From positions 186,001-250,000 of the forward strand of contig NZ_VIJZ01000006.1 in assembly GCF_006874425.1 (NCBI RefSeq): a DNA stretch of 64,000 bases, written 5' to 3'. Positions 34,860 to 44,309 of the stretch are shown here, piece by piece (the first letter of the stretch is position 1; the number at the start of each line of letters is the position of its first letter). Origin of the DNA: Paenibacillus ottowii. GTDB lineage: Bacteria > Bacillota > Bacilli > Paenibacillales > Paenibacillaceae. A program made the translations under genes and the position numbers. The notes beneath the pieces are model-generated. The model worked only from the letters and a program-made list of their open reading frames with translations. It searched no databases and had not been told where the DNA came from.

Positions 34860-36894
34860 CCCGAAGGGCAGCTATAATCTGCCGAGCAAGCTTATCCCCA
34901 ATAGAGAGAGGCCGGAAGTCTTCGACGCTGGCCTCTCTTATTTTTTTGAGCGATCCAAAATGCTTAAGCAACAACTTACGCCGTTTCTCTCCGATGCCCG
35001 GAATGGAATCCAACTGGGAAGTTACCATTGATTTGCCGCGCTGCTCGCGGTGGAACGTAATGGCAAAACGGTGAACCTCATCCTGAATCCGTTGCAGCAG
35101 ATAGAATTCCTCGCTATTGCGTGCAAGTGTCACGGCCTCTAATGTTTCCCCCCTCAGTAGTTGGGAAGTTCTGTGTTTGGCGTCTTTCACCAAACCACAT
35201 ACAGGAATAAACAATCCTAATTCATTTTCCAATACATCGGTTGCCGCTTTTATCTGTCCACGTCCACCATCGACAATGATCAAGTCGGGACGCTCCAGAT
35301 TTTCCTTCAGTACACGTTCATATCGACGCCGAATAACCTCGCGCATCGTTTCATAGTCATCGGGTCCCTGCACAGAACGGATCTTGTATTTTCGATACTC
35401 CTTCTTCGCAGGCTTGCCGTCAATGAATACGATCATAGCTGAGACTGGATCGGAACCCTGAATGTTGGAATTATCAAACGCCTCTACCCGATGCAGACTA
35501 TCCAGCCCAATGGCACGTCCCAGATTGCTTGCAGCTTTGGATGTCCGCTCTTCATCGCGCTCGATCAGCTTAAACTTCTCATCCAATGCAACACGTGCAT
35601 TTTCCGTCGCCATACCCGTCATTTGCTTTTTCAGCCCACGCTGTGGCACAAGTACTTTTACATCCAACCATTCAGCCAGAGCGAGAGCTGCCGCAGATGG
35701 GTCCTCCAATCCACCGGATAGTTGAGTTTCTGTTTCTGGTTCTGTTTCTGCATAAGATGCTCGTGCATCGGCTACCCGCAGTGGGTCAGCAGAAAGGTCT
35801 GACTCCGTTTGTAATGCTTTCTCATCTGTAATCCCGGTAGTTCCCGCTGTAGTTGCACTGTAAAGTTCAGTATCTGCTGCGATCGGTTGATCCACATCCG
35901 TCAATTTTTCTTTCATCAGCTTAGAAGAATCCGGCAACAATATCTCCTGCGGCACTGCCGGGTTGTCACTGTAATATTGCGTCACATAGGACATAAAATC
36001 GCTGTACGCTTCACCATAGAAAGGAAAAGTCGACATATGACGCTCAATCATTTTCCCCTTGCGGACATATAGGATCTGTACACACATCCAGCCCTTATCT
36101 ACCGAAAAGCCAAATACATCCCGGTCCTTCGCATCGGAGGTGGTAATTTTCTGCTTTTCCATCATTGCGTCGATGCTAATAATCTGATCCCGCAGCTCCT
36201 TGGCACGCTCAAAATACAATTCCTCTGCGGCCTCCTGCATTTTGCGCTGAAGATCCTTTTTAATCTCCTCATGCCCTCCGCTTAAAAAGGAACCAATCTC
36301 CTGACTGATCTGGTCATAGGTTTCCTTCTCGACCTCTTTCACACAAGGTCCCAAGCACTGATGCATATGATAATACAGACACACCTCTTTTGGCATTACA
36401 CCACACTTGCGTAACGGGTACATACGATCCAACAGCTTTTTCGTCTGATGTGCCGCATATGAATTGGGGTAGGGTCCAAAATATTTCGCTTTATCTTTCA
36501 GAACGCGACGGGTTACCTCCAGCTTGGGGTGTGCCTCGTTCGTAATTTTCAAGTACGGGAAAGTTTTATCATCCTTCAACAGCACGTTATAACGTGGTTG
36601 GTGCTTTTTAATAAGGTTGCACTCCAGAATGAGCGCCTCCATATTGCTGCCTGTAACGATATATTCAAAATCACGAATATCGGCAACTAGTCGCTGCGTC
36701 TTGCCATTATGGCTACCTGTAAAATAGGAACGGACCCGGTTTTTCAACACTTTGGCCTTGCCGACATAAATGATGGTGCCTTCGCTGTTTTTCATCAGGT
36801 AACAGCCTGATGCATCCGGCAGCAATGCTAATTTGTGCCGTATATTCTCCAGCGCCTTCTCCTGGTTCTGCAAGTCCTCCGCATAGGATTTCAT
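34846..36894 (-). CDS. uvrC: Excinuclease ABC subunit C with an acidic insertion
   Basis: Nucleotide-excision-repair nuclease, 682 residues, against about 590-600 in most Bacilli. In order: GIY-YIG domain (GCYLMKN...[18 protein letters not shown]), Cys-rich region ([21 protein letters not shown]), UVR domain ([24 protein letters not shown]), RNase H-like domain ([30 protein letters not shown]) and C-terminal helix-hairpin-helix pair ([23 protein letters not shown]). The extra length is one low-complexity, Thr/Ser/Ala/Glu/Asp-rich stretch of about 70 residues (about 331-401, bases 35690-35905) between [10 protein letters not shown] and the ALAEWL helix. The frame stays open and all flanking domains are intact, so it is probably a surface loop. 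ATG 36894 has AAGGAGGA upstream. Confidence 0.95.
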   Translation of the reverse strand: MKSYAEDLQNQEKALENIRHKLALLPDASGCYLMKNSEGTIIYVGKAKVLKNRVRSYFTGSHNGKTQRLVADIRDFEYIVTGSNMEALILECNLIKKHQPRYNVLLKDDKTFPYLKITNEAHPKLEVTRRVLKDKAKYFGPYPNSYAAHQTKKLLDRMYPLRKCGVMPKEVCLYYHMHQCLGPCVKEVEKETYDQISQEIGSFLSGGHEEIKKDLQRKMQEAAEELYFERAKELRDQIISIDAMMEKQKITTSDAKDRDVFGFSVDKGWMCVQILYVRKGKMIERHMSTFPFYGEAYSDFMSYVTQYYSDNPAVPQEILLPDSSKLMKEKLTDVDQPIAADTELYSATTAGTTGITDEKALQTESDLSADPLRVADARASYAETEPETETQLSGGLEDPSAAALALAEWLDVKVLVPQRGLKKQMTGMATENARVALDEKFKLIERDEERTSKAASNLGRAIGLDSLHRVEAFDNSNIQGSDPVSAMIVFIDGKPAKKEYRKYKIRSVQGPDDYETMREVIRRRYERVLKENLERPDLIIVDGGRGQIKAATDVLENELGLFIPVCGLVKDAKHRTSQLLRGETLEAVTLARNSEEFYLLQRIQDEVHRFAITFHREQRGKSMVTSQLDSIPGIGEKRRKLLLKHFGSLKKIREASVEDFRPLSIGDKLARQIIAALREEES

Positions 36895-36970
36895 TCGCCC
36901 GGTTCCTCCTTCCATTCTTAATTCTTAATAACTGCTCCATCACTACTTATATTATATAGGAATAATGCAC

Positions 36971-37003
36971 AAAAACGCCCCCGGTATATATAACCGGAGG
37001 CAT
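36971..37003 (-). terminator. trxA terminator
   Basis: Minus strand GCCTCCGGT/ACCGGGGGC stem followed by GTTTTTG, about 60 bases past the trxA stop. Confidence 0.85.
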
Positions 37004-37059
37004 TAACTGTTCATGGCGCTCCACCAAGCCCCCATAGGAGCATGGGTTACATTCCATGA

Positions 37060-37377
37060 TTATTGGTGTTTGGTAAGCATGCTTTTCAATGCTTCTTTGG
37101 AGTTCAAACCTACCACTTTATCAACAGGCTGTCCGTCTTTGAAGACGATCAGGGTAGGAATACTCATTACGCCGAAACGGGAAGCAGACTCTGGATTTTC
37201 ATCCACGTTCACCTTTGCGATTTTGACACTATCGCCAACTTCTGTGGACAGATCCTCCAGAATTGGAGCGATCATTTTGCAAGGACCGCACCATGGCGCC
37301 CAAAAATCAACCAAAACGGTTCCTGTGCCTTCGACTTCTGCGTTGAAGGATTGATCGGACACGTTAACAATTGCCAT
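37060..37377 (-). CDS. trxA: Thioredoxin
   Basis: A 105-residue classical thioredoxin with the redox site WCGPC (Cys30 and Cys33), the buried Asp in LVDFWAPW, and the cis-Pro loop GVMSIPTLIVFKDG. It reduces disulfides in cytosolic proteins such as ribonucleotide reductase, using thioredoxin reductase. Strong ribosome-binding site AAAGGAGGA. Monocistronic, with its own promoter and terminator; dnaI ends upstream on the same strand 125 bases away. Confidence 0.98.
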   Translation of the reverse strand: MAIVNVSDQSFNAEVEGTGTVLVDFWAPWCGPCKMIAPILEDLSTEVGDSVKIAKVNVDENPESASRFGVMSIPTLIVFKDGQPVDKVVGLNSKEALKSMLTKHQ

Positions 37378-37445
37378 TGTATATTCCTCCTTTATAGAAA
37401 AGTCAAGATTATTATAACCTGTAATGTCTGATTCGACACCTTTTA

Positions 37446-37474
37446 ATTATATCACAATAGTTTTTTAATTGTAA
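37446..37474 (-). promoter_or_regulatory. Sigma-A promoter of trxA
   Basis: Minus strand TTACAA (37474-37469), 17 bases, TATAAT (37451-37446). A second TATAAT lies closer to the gene but has no good -35, so a second start is possible. Confidence 0.7.
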
Positions 37475-37502
37475 GATATCAAAAGAGCAGATGAATGAAC
37501 GC

Positions 37503-38450
37503 TTAACCTCGCTGATTTTTCCCCTTAACGGTAATAACATCTACAAAAGGACGAATCCGGTCCATCAAGCGTTGTCCCTTGTACATTTCCTCTCCGTCTT
37601 TGCTTGTAAAGCTAAGATGCTTCTCTAGCCCTTGCAGTGAGTAGTTGGAAGTATAGAAGGTCGGTTTGCGGTTCATTCGGTAATTTAAAATGGAGCCCAT
37701 TACATGATCCCGTACCCATGGACTCAAATTTTCAGCACCAATATCGTCAAATACGAGCAGATCACAATTTTTAAGCATTTCGGTCGTTTCCTTAAGCTTC
37801 TGCCCATCCTGTATCATGGACTTTAAGTCCTCCACAAAATCAGGCATGTACACAATCACACCGTTAAAACCCGATAGAGCTAACTCGTGTAGCAGATAGC
37901 CCATTAAAAAGGTTTTACCCGTACCAAACGTACCTTCCAGGTATAGCCCTTTTTTTAACAAGCCTTGGCTTTTAGTTTCTTCAATATAGCGGAATACTTG
38001 ATTAACTGCAGGTACTCGCTGCAAATCCTTGCGCGCAATTTCAACGGCATTATAGCCTTCCAACAGCGCACGCTCATCCACATAAAAGCTTTTAATTCGC
38101 TGACGCACCCGTTGTTCATGCTGGGAAGAAACCAGCTTGGCACACGGAGTCCGAATGTCCACAATTTCCGCTGTTCCATTGGGGTACTCCACGCCCAGCT
38201 TGCAAAAGTGACCCTGAAAATCGTTAGGACACCGTTCCAGCCCCGGACAATTGTCGCAATTTCGACGATCCCGGGTATACTGAAAGAGCATGCTCATATT
38301 AAGTCGCAATTGCGTTTCGTCCACATCAGGGTGTGCAGCGCAAAATTCCTTCACCAGCGGATCATTTAGAACCTGATCGGCTACACTGCGAGTGCGTTGG
38401 CGAAACGAAGGGTTCTGCATCTGCTGAAGCAAATCACCGAGTGATTCCAA
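37503..38450 (-). CDS. dnaI: Primosomal helicase loader DnaI
   Basis: A 315-residue AAA+ loader of the replicative helicase DnaC. N-terminal zinc-binding domain with Cys residues in CDNCPGLERCPNDFQGHFC (about 63-81) preceded by the helix pair that binds helicase. AAA+ core: Walker A GTFGTGKTF, Walker B LLVFDDIGAE, sensor in PTFYTSNYS and Arg finger region GQRLMDRIRP. Translation starts at TTG behind AAAGGAGGAG. It follows dnaB on the same strand, the order seen in B. subtilis, and the two proteins act together at oriC and in restart. Confidence 0.95.
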   Translation of the reverse strand: MESLGDLLQQMQNPSFRQRTRSVADQVLNDPLVKEFCAAHPDVDETQLRLNMSMLFQYTRDRRNCDNCPGLERCPNDFQGHFCKLGVEYPNGTAEIVDIRTPCAKLVSSQHEQRVRQRIKSFYVDERALLEGYNAVEIARKDLQRVPAVNQVFRYIEETKSQGLLKKGLYLEGTFGTGKTFLMGYLLHELALSGFNGVIVYMPDFVEDLKSMIQDGQKLKETTEMLKNCDLLVFDDIGAENLSPWVRDHVMGSILNYRMNRKPTFYTSNYSLQGLEKHLSFTSKDGEEMYKGQRLMDRIRPFVDVITVKGKNQRG

Positions 38451-38547
38451 GAACGCTCCTCCTTTCTAAAATGTGCAGAGTTATGGAGCGGGAGATACGC
38501 TCCGCTGACGGCCGCCATAAAATCGACACATTATTGAATTGGCTTCG

Positions 38548-40062
38548 CTACACCTTTTTTTGTTTGCCGGATTGCATTCGTTCGGCCAGGCGGAGCAGTT
38601 CATCCAGCTCTTCCTCGGATACGGTTTCCTCGGAAGGCTGATCTTGTACGATCGGAATAGATGGCTTGGCAGGACCATTATTTTTGGCATACGTGCGGGA
38701 TCGGCCCCCGGAAGCAGCAGTAGACTGTTTTCCTTTTACCTTGGCTTGATCCCTTATATATTGAACGGCTTTTTCGTAAGTGTTTATCTGCTTTAGCAGC
38801 ATGTTGGAGGCAACGGCCTCGACAAAGTTGCGGTTAATCCGCTGATCGCTCCCCGATACGAGCAGTGACATTAAATAATGGATCAGCACATTGATGACTT
38901 CACCAGGCAGCTTATAGCTGATATCAATCTTCTCGAATATATCCAGCAGGTTACCGGGAACCGTGCCGGGGAAAAAGGTTTGCAGCAAACGGCGATAAGG
39001 CTCGTTGCGCAGCATCATGTTATATTGGTGAATGTCACACTTGGCCGTAAACTGTGGTGGGACCTCTACATAAAACTCCATCTCCACAGCCTGCTCTGCA
39101 GGTGGTTCTTCAGGTATGGAAGTTTCCCTCTGGCGCAGAGCAACCACCTTGGCGGCCTGCACCTGCTGCTCCTCCTGACGCTTCCGTTCCTGCCTGGAGT
39201 GCTGGCTAGCCCGAAGCTGAAGCTCGTCGAGCAGCAAGTCGCCTGCTTCGGTAAAAATGCCGTCCTCATCCAGCAAGCGGCTGATATCCTGTACAGAGAG
39301 GTCAAATTTGCGGACCACGTAATTGACCATACCTAATTGCTCGTGTTCAAACCGAAGACGCTCCACATGCTTGCGATTGGCAGATTCACGCGGAAAACGA
39401 AGAATAATATCAGCATAATTCAATGCTTCCTCCGATTCGGACGCTAATGCTCCAGTCTGGCGGCTTGTGGACACCTCGGACAGCGCTTGTTCCAGCTCAT
39501 AATCGATAACATGGGTGTTCAGTTCAAACAGCTCATAAAACGGAACCGAAATATTCTCTTTATTATAGGAAGATTGCGACCATTCGCTAGATTCCCTGCT
39601 CCACAACGATTCTCTCAGAGAAAGCACTGCAAACTTACCGATTTTGTCTCTCAACAAAAGGGTGAGGTGCTGCGTTCTGAAAAATTCAGCAGGTGCAAGC
39701 GGCGGCTGCATCTCATATTCATACATATAATCGTCCGTTTCGGGTGCATACAGCCTGGACGTCTGCAACAGACCGACAGCCTCCAGCTTGGAGGTCTGCT
39801 CAATCAAATACTTGCGTCCCTTCTCACTTGGCTCCAGTCCCAGTGTCAGAAAAAGTCGACGCTGTTGTTCCAACGGCGAATAACCGATCTGTCCGACTGG
39901 CACATGCTGGAACAACAGTCGATATAGACTGACCGCAAATGCGCCTACCATCGGCTGATAGACACTTCCCAGCATCAATTCATCCAACGCGCTCAAGCCA
40001 AATTCCCGATAAACGCAGTAGCGGTGGTTCTCAGTATAGTGCAGCAGGTTTTTCATCCGCAT
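38548..40062 (-). CDS. dnaB: Replication initiation and membrane-attachment protein DnaB
   Basis: A 504-residue protein of the B. subtilis DnaB type (not the E. coli helicase). N-terminal winged-helix DnaD/DnaB domain (FGLSALDELMLGSVYQPMVGAFAVSLYRLLFQ), a middle region, and a DnaD-like C-terminal domain (PFYRRLL-like stretch NEPYRRLLQTFFPGTVPGNLLDIFEKIDISYKLPGEVINVLIHYLM) with the YxxxIxxxW-like tail replaced by VQYIRDQAK. The C-terminus is acidic and Glu-rich. It works with DnaD and DnaI to place the helicase on DNA. A short gap of 97 bases to dnaI suggests one transcript. Confidence 0.92.
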   Translation of the reverse strand: MRMKNLLHYTENHRYCVYREFGLSALDELMLGSVYQPMVGAFAVSLYRLLFQHVPVGQIGYSPLEQQRRLFLTLGLEPSEKGRKYLIEQTSKLEAVGLLQTSRLYAPETDDYMYEYEMQPPLAPAEFFRTQHLTLLLRDKIGKFAVLSLRESLWSRESSEWSQSSYNKENISVPFYELFELNTHVIDYELEQALSEVSTSRQTGALASESEEALNYADIILRFPRESANRKHVERLRFEHEQLGMVNYVVRKFDLSVQDISRLLDEDGIFTEAGDLLLDELQLRASQHSRQERKRQEEQQVQAAKVVALRQRETSIPEEPPAEQAVEMEFYVEVPPQFTAKCDIHQYNMMLRNEPYRRLLQTFFPGTVPGNLLDIFEKIDISYKLPGEVINVLIHYLMSLLVSGSDQRINRNFVEAVASNMLLKQINTYEKAVQYIRDQAKVKGKQSTAASGGRSRTYAKNNGPAKPSIPIVQDQPSEETVSEEELDELLRLAERMQSGKQKKV

Positions 40063-40406
40063 TCCGACATTCTTCCTTTCCTGACATAACGTTCTCCAAG
40101 ATGTTTTTCTATTCTATCATACTTGCCCTCGGGTGGGACCAACAAAATAAGGGCAATTGTCCTCCTTTTTGGCAGCCGCATTCGTCCGAGTTCTTCTTTT
40201 TTCGAGAATACTAACTATTTTATGACTTTTGTGACCTGCATCATGGAAAAATAATATTCTTCACACTTCTTTCATTGGTGAAAAGCTCCAAATTGAGCTA
40301 CAATATAATGGTTAAACATCACGTATTGGATGCAGGAACGATATACAGAAGTACACATATTTCGGCTAAGCCGATTACATTTACAGATCTTAAAGGAGTG
40401 TAGATC
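40063..40406. promoter_or_regulatory. Divergent region between dnaB and chdC
   Basis: 344 bases without a gene. Seen: inverted repeat AGCTC-N6-GAGCT at 40284-40299 directly before a good -10 TATAAT (40304-40309) facing chdC; no matching -35 is evident, so an activator or repressor at the repeat is possible. On the dnaB side TATGAT/TAGAAT sequences near 40115-40125 could be a -10. Confidence 0.45.
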
Positions 40407-41186
40407 GTGAATCAACATCAACCTCAACAAACCCCAGCAACACCCAACGAAGTAACTTCCACATTGGAAGGCTGGTATGCACTTCACGATTTCCGGTCCA
40501 TCAACTGGACGGCATGGAAAACCGCAGACGATGAAGAGCGCGCAGGAGCACTGGACGAGCTTCAAGAGTTTATGAAGGAATGGAGCGTGACCGAGGAAGC
40601 AGGTCTGGGCAGCTCGGCCGTCTATACTATAGTCGGACAAAAGGCTGATTTTGTTATGCTGCACCTGCGTGAAACGCTGGAAGACCTTAATAAATTGGAA
40701 AATGAATTTAACAAAACAACCTTCGCCAAATATACGACCAAAACTTATTCTTATGTAAGTGTGGTAGAACTGAGTAATTATTTGAGCAAGGAAGAAGATC
40801 CAATGCAAAATCCACAAATTGTCGCACGCCTGAAGCCTGTATTAAACAAGGCTCGTTATATTTGTTTCTATCCAATGAACAAGAAACGTGATCTGGACGA
40901 CAACTGGTACATGCTTTCGATGGACGAGCGTCGTACCCTGATGCGCAGCCATGGTTTAATTGGACGCAGCTATGCTGGCAAAGTAAAGCAAATCATTTCA
41001 GGCTCCATCGGCTTTGACGATTGGGAATGGGGCGTAACATTATTCTCCGACGACGCACTTCAATTCAAGAAGCTAATTTACGAAATGCGTTTTGATGAAG
41101 TGAGTGCCCGTTACGGTGAATTCGGCTCCTTCTATGTCGGCAGCGTGTTGAACGAAGAAACATTTGAAGACATGCTGAAGCTGTAA
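40407..41186 (+). CDS. chdC: Coproheme decarboxylase (HemQ)
   Basis: A 259-residue member of the chlorite-dismutase structural family that turns iron-coproporphyrin III into heme b, the last step of the Gram-positive heme route. The catalytic Tyr155 is in [11 protein letters not shown] and the proximal heme His182 in [12 protein letters not shown], 27 residues apart as in characterised Firmicute enzymes. The N-terminal 15 residues are Gln/Pro-rich and likely disordered. GTG start with AAAGGAG seven to eight bases upstream. No other heme genes are adjacent. Confidence 0.95.
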   Translation: MNQHQPQQTPATPNEVTSTLEGWYALHDFRSINWTAWKTADDEERAGALDELQEFMKEWSVTEEAGLGSSAVYTIVGQKADFVMLHLRETLEDLNKLENEFNKTTFAKYTTKTYSYVSVVELSNYLSKEEDPMQNPQIVARLKPVLNKARYICFYPMNKKRDLDDNWYMLSMDERRTLMRSHGLIGRSYAGKVKQIISGSIGFDDWEWGVTLFSDDALQFKKLIYEMRFDEVSARYGEFGSFYVGSVLNEETFEDMLKL

Positions 41187-41203
41187 GGCCCAATAATAGA
41201 AAA

Positions 41204-41268
41204 GAAGAGCAAAACAAAAAAGGTCTCCCGGCTCTACAAGAGTCGTGGAAACCTTTTTTTCTGCTCTT
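41204..41268. terminator. Bidirectional terminator between chdC and ndh
   Basis: AAAAAAGGT-TCC (41215-41227) pairs with GGA-ACCTTTTTTT (about 41247-41260); an outer AAGAGC/GCTCTT extends the stem. It serves convergent chdC and the NADH dehydrogenase gene. Confidence 0.85.
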
Positions 41269-41304
41269 ATTACTTTTTGGTGTATCTTGACTACTTGCCT
41301 GAGA

Positions 41305-42495
41305 TTAGAAAAACCGCCCTTTTTTCAGTACCAGTGGAATGCCGCCAATGATGAACAGGTAGCGGAGATCCACAATTTTTTTCAATTGTGCAGCCACCCA
41401 ACCTTTGATTTTGCGTTTACCCACTACAGCCACGGCTTCGCCTTTCCCAAGTGAGGCAACTGTGCCCTTGTTGGAGAATACGAACTTGTGCAACTCCTTG
41501 TTGCGGAGCGTAGCGGCCAGATTCTTGGCACAAAGCACTCCTTGCTGCATAGCAATTTGGGCAGTCGGTGGATAAGGGCGTCCTTCGGGATTAAACATCA
41601 GTGAACTGTCTCCAATAATGAAGATATCATCGTGACCCGGTGCACGCAGAAAATCGTCGATTTTCACCCTTCCACGCATCACTTCAAATCCGGCTTTCTC
41701 GATCAAACTGTTGCCCCGTATCCCGCCCGTCCAAACGACCGTACAGGCTTCAATCTTTTCACCCTCACCGACAACTACACCATCCTGCAAGCATTCCTTA
41801 ACAGGTACTCCGATACGGAAGTTAACTCCTTTACGCTTGAGGACATCCATCGCATACTCCACCAGTTCAGGATCAAACCCTGGTAACGCTGTAGGAGCTG
41901 CCTCGACGTTAATAATTTGAATTCGGTTAAAATCGATGTCGTAAGCTTTAGCCAGCTGTGGCAGCCGATCCGCCAACTCCGCTACAAATTCAATACCACT
42001 AAAACCAGCGCCCCCTACGACGAAATTTAGGCGACCTGGCTTACCGTCATTTTTATACAGGGCCAGTTGGTATTCAATATGCTCACGAATCAAGCGCACA
42101 GAGTTAATACTGCGAATCGTCAGCGCGAATTGATCCATCCCCGGAATACCGAATGTCTCCGGCTCCCCGCCTAATCCGATGACCAAATAATCGTAGGATA
42201 GCGAGCCATCCTCCAGCACAATCTTTCTCTCCTTTGGTATGATTTCCTTAACTGTTCCTTTGACTAGATCCACCTTGAACTCATCGATTAGCTCCGCAAT
42301 TGGAATCCTCGAATGCTCAATCGTGTCCGTGCCTGCCGCGGGCATGTGAAGATGAGTCGTAATATAGTGGTAATCATGACGGTTGATTAGCGTGACAGTT
42401 GCCTCATTGTGCTTGAGCTCCTTTTGCAATTGCTGAGCCGTCAAGATACCTCCATATCCGGCGCCCACAATGACAATTTTGGGAATACTGCTCAT
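41305..42495 (-). CDS. ndh: Type II NADH dehydrogenase (YumB-like)
   Basis: A 396-residue single-subunit NADH:menaquinone oxidoreductase of the NDH-2 family, which does not pump protons. FAD site IVGAGYGGI (about 7-15), second dinucleotide site NFVVGGAGFSGIEFVAELAD (about 155-175), TVVWTGGIRGN, and the FAD-binding end DDIFIIGDSSLMF...PPTAQIAMQQG. The C-terminal 50 residues form the amphipathic membrane-binding part (FVFSNKGTVASLGKGEAVAVV, then a basic end). ATG 42495 has AAGGGG seven bases upstream. In B. subtilis yumB and yumC lie together, and the same pairing is kept here, divergently. Confidence 0.93.
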   Translation of the reverse strand: MSSIPKIVIVGAGYGGILTAQQLQKELKHNEATVTLINRHDYHYITTHLHMPAAGTDTIEHSRIPIAELIDEFKVDLVKGTVKEIIPKERKIVLEDGSLSYDYLVIGLGGEPETFGIPGMDQFALTIRSINSVRLIREHIEYQLALYKNDGKPGRLNFVVGGAGFSGIEFVAELADRLPQLAKAYDIDFNRIQIINVEAAPTALPGFDPELVEYAMDVLKRKGVNFRIGVPVKECLQDGVVVGEGEKIEACTVVWTGGIRGNSLIEKAGFEVMRGRVKIDDFLRAPGHDDIFIIGDSSLMFNPEGRPYPPTAQIAMQQGVLCAKNLAATLRNKELHKFVFSNKGTVASLGKGEAVAVVGKRKIKGWVAAQLKKIVDLRYLFIIGGIPLVLKKGRFF

Positions 42496-42604
42496 GCGTC
42501 TACCCCTTCCAATATCCATAATCATACAATATTCACAGCTTTTCTCTCAACACGGTTAACTTATACTCACCAGAAAGTCTTCATCAAATTTTAATCGCTT
42601 TAAC

Positions 42605-42633
42605 TTTGCAAGAAGAACCCAGCAGTTTATAAT
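42605..42633 (+). promoter_or_regulatory. Sigma-A promoter of the yumC-like gene
   Basis: TTTGCA (42605-42610), 17 bases, TATAAT (42628-42633), about 100 bases before the GTG start. Confidence 0.65.
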
Positions 42634-42731
42634 GATAAGCAGTGAATCATACGTTCGGCGGCTATCTGAACCTCTATGCGGCTGATTCAATATCTACAAT
42701 TCATACTATCCCTTTCGGAGGTGTTTTTAGA

Positions 42732-43736
42732 GTGACAGCTCAATCCACAGGTGCGGAGATCCGCGATCTGATCATTATTGGAGGCGGTCCAGCCGGTATT
42801 TTCGCCGCTTTTTACGGAGGAATGCGTCAGGCATCCGTCACCTTAATTGAAAGTATGCCCCAACTGGGCGGCCAGCTTGCAGCCCTTTATCCTGAAAAAT
42901 ATATTTATGACGTTGCGGGCTTTCCTAAAGTGACTGCACAAGAACTGGTGAACAATCTGGTTCAACAAATGAACCACTTTAATCCAGAGGTGCAGCTAGA
43001 AGAGAAAGTCGTTTCGTTAGAGAAGAAGGAAGAACGCCACTTCATCGTAAAAACAGATAAAGGTGGCGAGTATCATGGTAAGGCGGTTATTATTACCGCT
43101 GGCGTGGGTGCTTTCGAGCCGCGCAGACTGGAGCTTCCAGGTGCGGAACGTTTCGAAAAAACAAACCTGCATTACTTTGTTAGCGACCTGAGCAAATTTG
43201 CAGGCCGGAGAGTGCTAATCAGTGGTGGCGGTGACTCTGCTGTAGACTGGGCCCTTATGCTGGAACCGATTGCAGAACAGGTTACATTGATTCACCGCCG
43301 TGACAAATTCCGCGCGCATGAACACAGTGTCGAAAACCTCCTCGCTTCCAAAGTAAACGTGATTACACCAACGGAAATTACAGAATTACATGGAGAAGAC
43401 ACGATTACAAAGGTCACTCTTGCTCATGTAAAAACCAAAGAAACTCAGGAAATTGAAGTGGACGATGTCATCGTTAACTTTGGATTTGTATCCACACTTG
43501 GTCCGATTGCTGAATGGGGAATTGAAATCGAAAATAACTCCATCGTGGTCGATTCTCGTCAGGAGACGAATATTCCCGGCATTTTCGCTGCAGGAGACAT
43601 TACCACTTATCCAGGCAAGCTCAAGCTGATTGCGGTTGGCTTTGGTGAAGCTCCTACAGCAGTCAACAACGCCAAGGTCTATGTGGACCCAGACGCCAAG
43701 TTGTCTCCTGGTCACAGCAGTAACATGAAAATGTAG
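42732..43736 (+). CDS. yumC: Ferredoxin/flavodoxin-NADP(+) reductase, YumC type
   Basis: A 334-residue thioredoxin-reductase-like flavoenzyme lacking the CxxC redox pair, hence FNR rather than TrxB. FAD site [46 protein letters not shown] site [15 protein letters not shown] followed by [12 protein letters not shown] (the 2'-phosphate-binding Arg residues), and [17 protein letters not shown]. It reduces ferredoxin or flavodoxin with NADPH. The GTG at 42732 is chosen because GGAGGTG lies nine bases upstream and the product starts like its homologs; the open frame from 42642 is discounted. Confidence 0.92.
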   Translation: MTAQSTGAEIRDLIIIGGGPAGIFAAFYGGMRQASVTLIESMPQLGGQLAALYPEKYIYDVAGFPKVTAQELVNNLVQQMNHFNPEVQLEEKVVSLEKKEERHFIVKTDKGGEYHGKAVIITAGVGAFEPRRLELPGAERFEKTNLHYFVSDLSKFAGRRVLISGGGDSAVDWALMLEPIAEQVTLIHRRDKFRAHEHSVENLLASKVNVITPTEITELHGEDTITKVTLAHVKTKETQEIEVDDVIVNFGFVSTLGPIAEWGIEIENNSIVVDSRQETNIPGIFAAGDITTYPGKLKLIAVGFGEAPTAVNNAKVYVDPDAKLSPGHSSNMKM

Positions 43737-43759
43737 TTAATTTAGACTATGACAAAAAA

Positions 43760-43806
43760 GGGTATTTTACTCCAGATTTGAATCTCTGGAGTGAAATACC
43801 CTTTTT
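43760..43806 (+). terminator. Terminator after the yumC-like gene
   Basis: 17-bp stem (43760-43776 with 43785-43801, one G-T pair) followed by TTTTT. Confidence 0.93.
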
Positions 43807-43895
43807 CACGGTGTGCCTATTCGTTGCAGTGATTGTCCGTAAAGCCATCCGAACCCTGAATGACTTTACGGTCGCAGTACGAGAGCTTGTCCGGT

Positions 43896-44039
43896 CTAAT
43901 GAAGGACTACGGCTGTATTCATCTCTAGCTTTCTTTTGTGAATTTCAGCCAGCAACAGTGCAATGAAGTCACATTCAAGTTTAAGCTCGATTGCCATCTG
44001 ATAGGAATCCAAAAGCATTTCATCCGTCAGCATAGCCAT
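43896..44039 (-). CDS. sda: Sporulation checkpoint protein Sda
   Basis: A 47-residue helical-hairpin protein. The family signature is plain: LTDEMLLDSYQMAIELKLECDFIALLLAEIHKRKL parallels B. subtilis Sda, including the LS/TDE-LL-SY helix, the D-F-I turn and the E-I-x-x-R end. Sda binds histidine kinases such as KinA and blocks sporulation when replication starts or is damaged. ATG 44039 or 44033 is possible; the latter has CGAGG at six bases. A canonical promoter and DnaA boxes lie directly upstream, as expected for this checkpoint gene. Confidence 0.92.
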   Translation of the reverse strand: MAMLTDEMLLDSYQMAIELKLECDFIALLLAEIHKRKLEMNTAVVLH

Positions 44040-44073
44040 CCTCGACACAACCTTTCCTTTTATTTCAAAATCT

Positions 44074-44210
44074 ATTCTATCAAAATACCAAAAACGGAAC
44101 AAGCGTTCTGTTATCCACAGACAATTGTGGAAATCCTGTGTATAAATTGTTGGTAAGTGTCGTTACCCCTTATATGTGACAGGGGATAATGTGGACAATA
44201 TTTATACACA
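44074..44210 (-). promoter_or_regulatory. sda promoter with a cluster of DnaA boxes
   Basis: Minus-strand promoter TTGTTC (44102-44097), 17 bases, TAGAAT (44079-44074). Just upstream are three perfect TTATNCACA boxes: TTATCCACA at 44111-44119 (plus), TTATACACA at 44137-44145 (minus) and TTATACACA at 44202-44210 (plus), and two with one mismatch at 44126-44134 and 44190-44198 (minus). DnaA is known to activate sda in B. subtilis. 44211-44309 is very AT-rich without other signals. Confidence 0.85.
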
Positions 44211-44309
44211 GAATTTTGGCGATTAAACGCAAAAAAAATTTTTTTTATGTTTATACAAATATATTAAATTTTAATGGATTTTCAATGAAGAATTTTGAAA
44301 AAACATAAA

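Noticed and set aside
44111-44309. DnaA boxes beside AT-rich DNA as a possible replication origin
   Set aside because: No dnaA, dnaN or rpmH nearby; the boxes sit at the sda promoter, where DnaA regulation is already known in B. subtilis.
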